31,389 nucleotides of DNA from NCBI GenBank assembly GCA_003427395.1, contig BFEA01000390.1, positions 48,619 through 80,007 of the forward strand, in the 5' to 3' direction. Shown here piece by piece: positions 29,787 through 31,389 of this stretch (the first letter of the stretch is position 1; each line of letters begins with the position of its first letter). The notes below the pieces were generated by a model that saw nothing but the letters and a program-made list of their open reading frames with translations, searched no databases and was not told the origin of the DNA. The DNA is from Chara braunii. Lineage: Eukaryota > Streptophyta > Charophyceae > Charales > Characeae. The position numbers and the translations under genes are program-made.

Positions 29787-31389
29787 TTCGGTGTTTTACT
29801 TAGTTTATTTTGTACATGTTGAACATTATATCCCGATGCGCTTTCGGTGCTTCGTTACCGAAAACACACTCCAGGATTTCGGTGTTTTACTTAGTCTATT
29901 TTCTACTTCTACATTATTATATCCTGATGCTCTTTCGGTGCTTCGCTACCGAAAACGCACTCCGGGATTTCAGTGTTTTACTTAGTTTATTTTCTACATG
30001 TTGAATATTATATTCCGATGCGCTTTCGGTGCTTCGCTACCGAAAACGCACTTTGGGATTTCGGTGTTTTACTTAGTCTATTTTCTACTTCTACATTATT
30101 ATATCCCGATGCGCTTTCGGTACTTCGCTACCAAAAACGCACTCCGGGATTTCGGTGTTTTACTTAGTCAATTCTCTCCATCTTGATCATTATATCCCGA
30201 TGCGGTTTCGGTGCTTCGCTACCGAAAACACACTTCAGGATTTCGGTGTTTTACTTAGTCTATTTTCTACTTCTGCATTATTATATGATGATGCGGTTTC
30301 AGTGCTTCGCTACCGAAAACGCACTCCGGGATTTCGGTGTTTTACTTAGTCAATTCTCTTCATCTTGATCATTATATCCCGATGCGCTTTCAGTACTTCG
30401 GTACCGAAAACGCACTTCGGGATTTCGGTGTTTTACTTAGTCTATTTTCGACATGTTGACATTATATCCCGATGCGCTTTCGGTGCTTCGCTACGGAAAA
30501 CGCACTCCGGGATTTCGGTGTTTTACTTAGTTAATTCTTTCTATCTTGATCATTATATCCTGATGCGCTTTCGGTGCTTCACTACCGAAAACACACTTCG
30601 GGATTTCGGTGTTTTACTTAGTCTATTTTCTACTTCTACATTATTATATCCCGATGCGCTTTCTGTATTTCGGTACCAAAAACGCACTTCGGGATTTCGG
30701 TGTTTTACTTAGTCTATTTTTGACATGTTGACATTATATCTCGATGCGCTTTCGGTGCTTCGCTACCGAAAACACACTTCGGGATTTCGGTGTTTTACTT
30801 ATTTTATTCTCTTCATCTTGATCATTATATCCCGATGCGCTTTCGGTACTTCGGTACCGAAAACGCACTCCGGGATTTCGGTGTTTTACTTAGTCTATTT
30901 TCGACATGTTGACATTATATCCCGATGCGCTTTCGGTGCTTCGCTACCGAAAACGCACTCCAGGATTCCGGTGTTTTACTTACTCAATTCTCTCCATCTT
31001 GATCATTATATCCCGATGCGCTTTCGGTGCTTCGCTACCGAAAACACACTTCGAGATTTCGGTGTTTTACTTAGTCTATTTTCTACTTCTACATTATTAT
31101 ATCCCGATGCGTTTTCGGTGTTTCGGTACCGAAAATGCACTTCGGGATTTCGGTGTTNTGTTTTACTTAGTCTATTTTCTACTTCTACATTATTATATCC
31201 CGATGCGTTTTCGGTGTTTCGGTACCGAAAATGCACTTCGGGATTTCGGTGTTTTACTTGGGCTGTTTTCGACATGTTGAACATTATATCCCGATGCGCT
31301 TTCGATGCTTCGCTACCGAAAACAAACTTCAGGATTTCGCTGTTTTACTTAGTCTATTTTCTACTTCTACATTATTATATCCCGATGCG
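29787..31389 (+). repeat. 91-bp satellite array, about 17.5 monomers, open at the window end
   Basis: GTGTTTTACT recurs at 29791, 29882, 29973, 30064, 30155, 30246, 30337, 30428, 30518, 30609, 30700, 30790, 30881, 30971, 31062, 31153, 31249 and (as CTG) 31340. The period is 91 bp, or 90 where a short linker variant is used. The constant part is TTTCGGTGCTTCGCTACCGAAAACGCACT...GGGATTTCGG. The variable part after TTACTTAG has three linker types. A hairpin TTTCGGT...ACCGAAA lies in most monomers. The many short frames in it are repeats and not genes. An N at 31158 with 5 extra bases disturbs one monomer. Tandem arrays of this size are often centromeric or heterochromatic, but location cannot be read from sequence. 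Confidence 0.95.

Noticed and set aside
29791-31284. Chains of about 60-125-codon frames
   Set aside because: They are the 91-bp satellite translated. The same peptide recurs with each monomer, and 91 is not a multiple of three, so frames rotate.
29787-31389. CENP-B box in the satellite
   Set aside because: TTCG and CGGGA occur, but not in the spacing of the CENP-B box pattern (TTCG-N4-A-N2-CGGG).

Overview
This is eukaryotic, repeat-dominated DNA with no recognisable host gene. I think it comes from a streptophyte (green plant lineage) and most probably a charophyte alga such as Chara braunii. The evidence is an exact 19-nt primer-binding site complementary to the 3' end of plant-type tRNA-Asp at 21758-21776, and a Gag/integrase protein style that I associate from memory with Chara retroelements. 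The species call is inference.

Layout. 1-5122 holds simple repeats and short decayed repeats: (TAA)n, CA-rich tracts, a homopyrimidine CTT tract, a tRNA-like relic and a 120-bp tandem duplication. 5123-9838 carries two minus-strand fragments of the 3' end of a long LTR (5123-5760 and 6670-8083). They are separated by an AT-rich stretch, a (GT)n tract and a C-rich tract, and followed by 1.5 kb of unassigned sequence. From 9817 to 21776 there is a 12-kb inverted arrangement. A minus-strand LTR (PBS relic 9817-9835, LTR from 9838 up to about 14530) faces a plus-strand LTR (about 16990 to 21755, PBS 21758-21776) across about 2.4 kb of unassigned spacer. The two LTRs are therefore head to head and their internal regions point outward. 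The left internal region is cut off after about 80 bp.

The right element continues as a leader with a probable 196-nt intron (21887-22082). Next is ORF1 (22109-25462), a Gag with an intact zinc knuckle joined in frame to a Ty3/gypsy integrase; protease, reverse transcriptase and RNase H are missing. ORF2 (25660-28500) follows. It is a second Gag-like protein with coiled coil and a damaged zinc knuckle, preceded by a splice-acceptor-like sequence. Both ORFs contain three in-frame stops, so this copy is dead. After 1.3 kb of gene-free sequence a 91-bp satellite array starts at about 29787 and runs out of the window.

The most unusual feature lies inside the LTRs: an array of short stem-loops (ten in the right LTR, at least seven in the left). 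The loop is nearly identical from unit to unit, while the stems differ in sequence but still pair. The two LTRs carry different loop sequences, so the loops look homogenised within each LTR while pairing is kept. A second, about 120-bp, stem-loop repeat family lies next to it. I know of no named element matching this.
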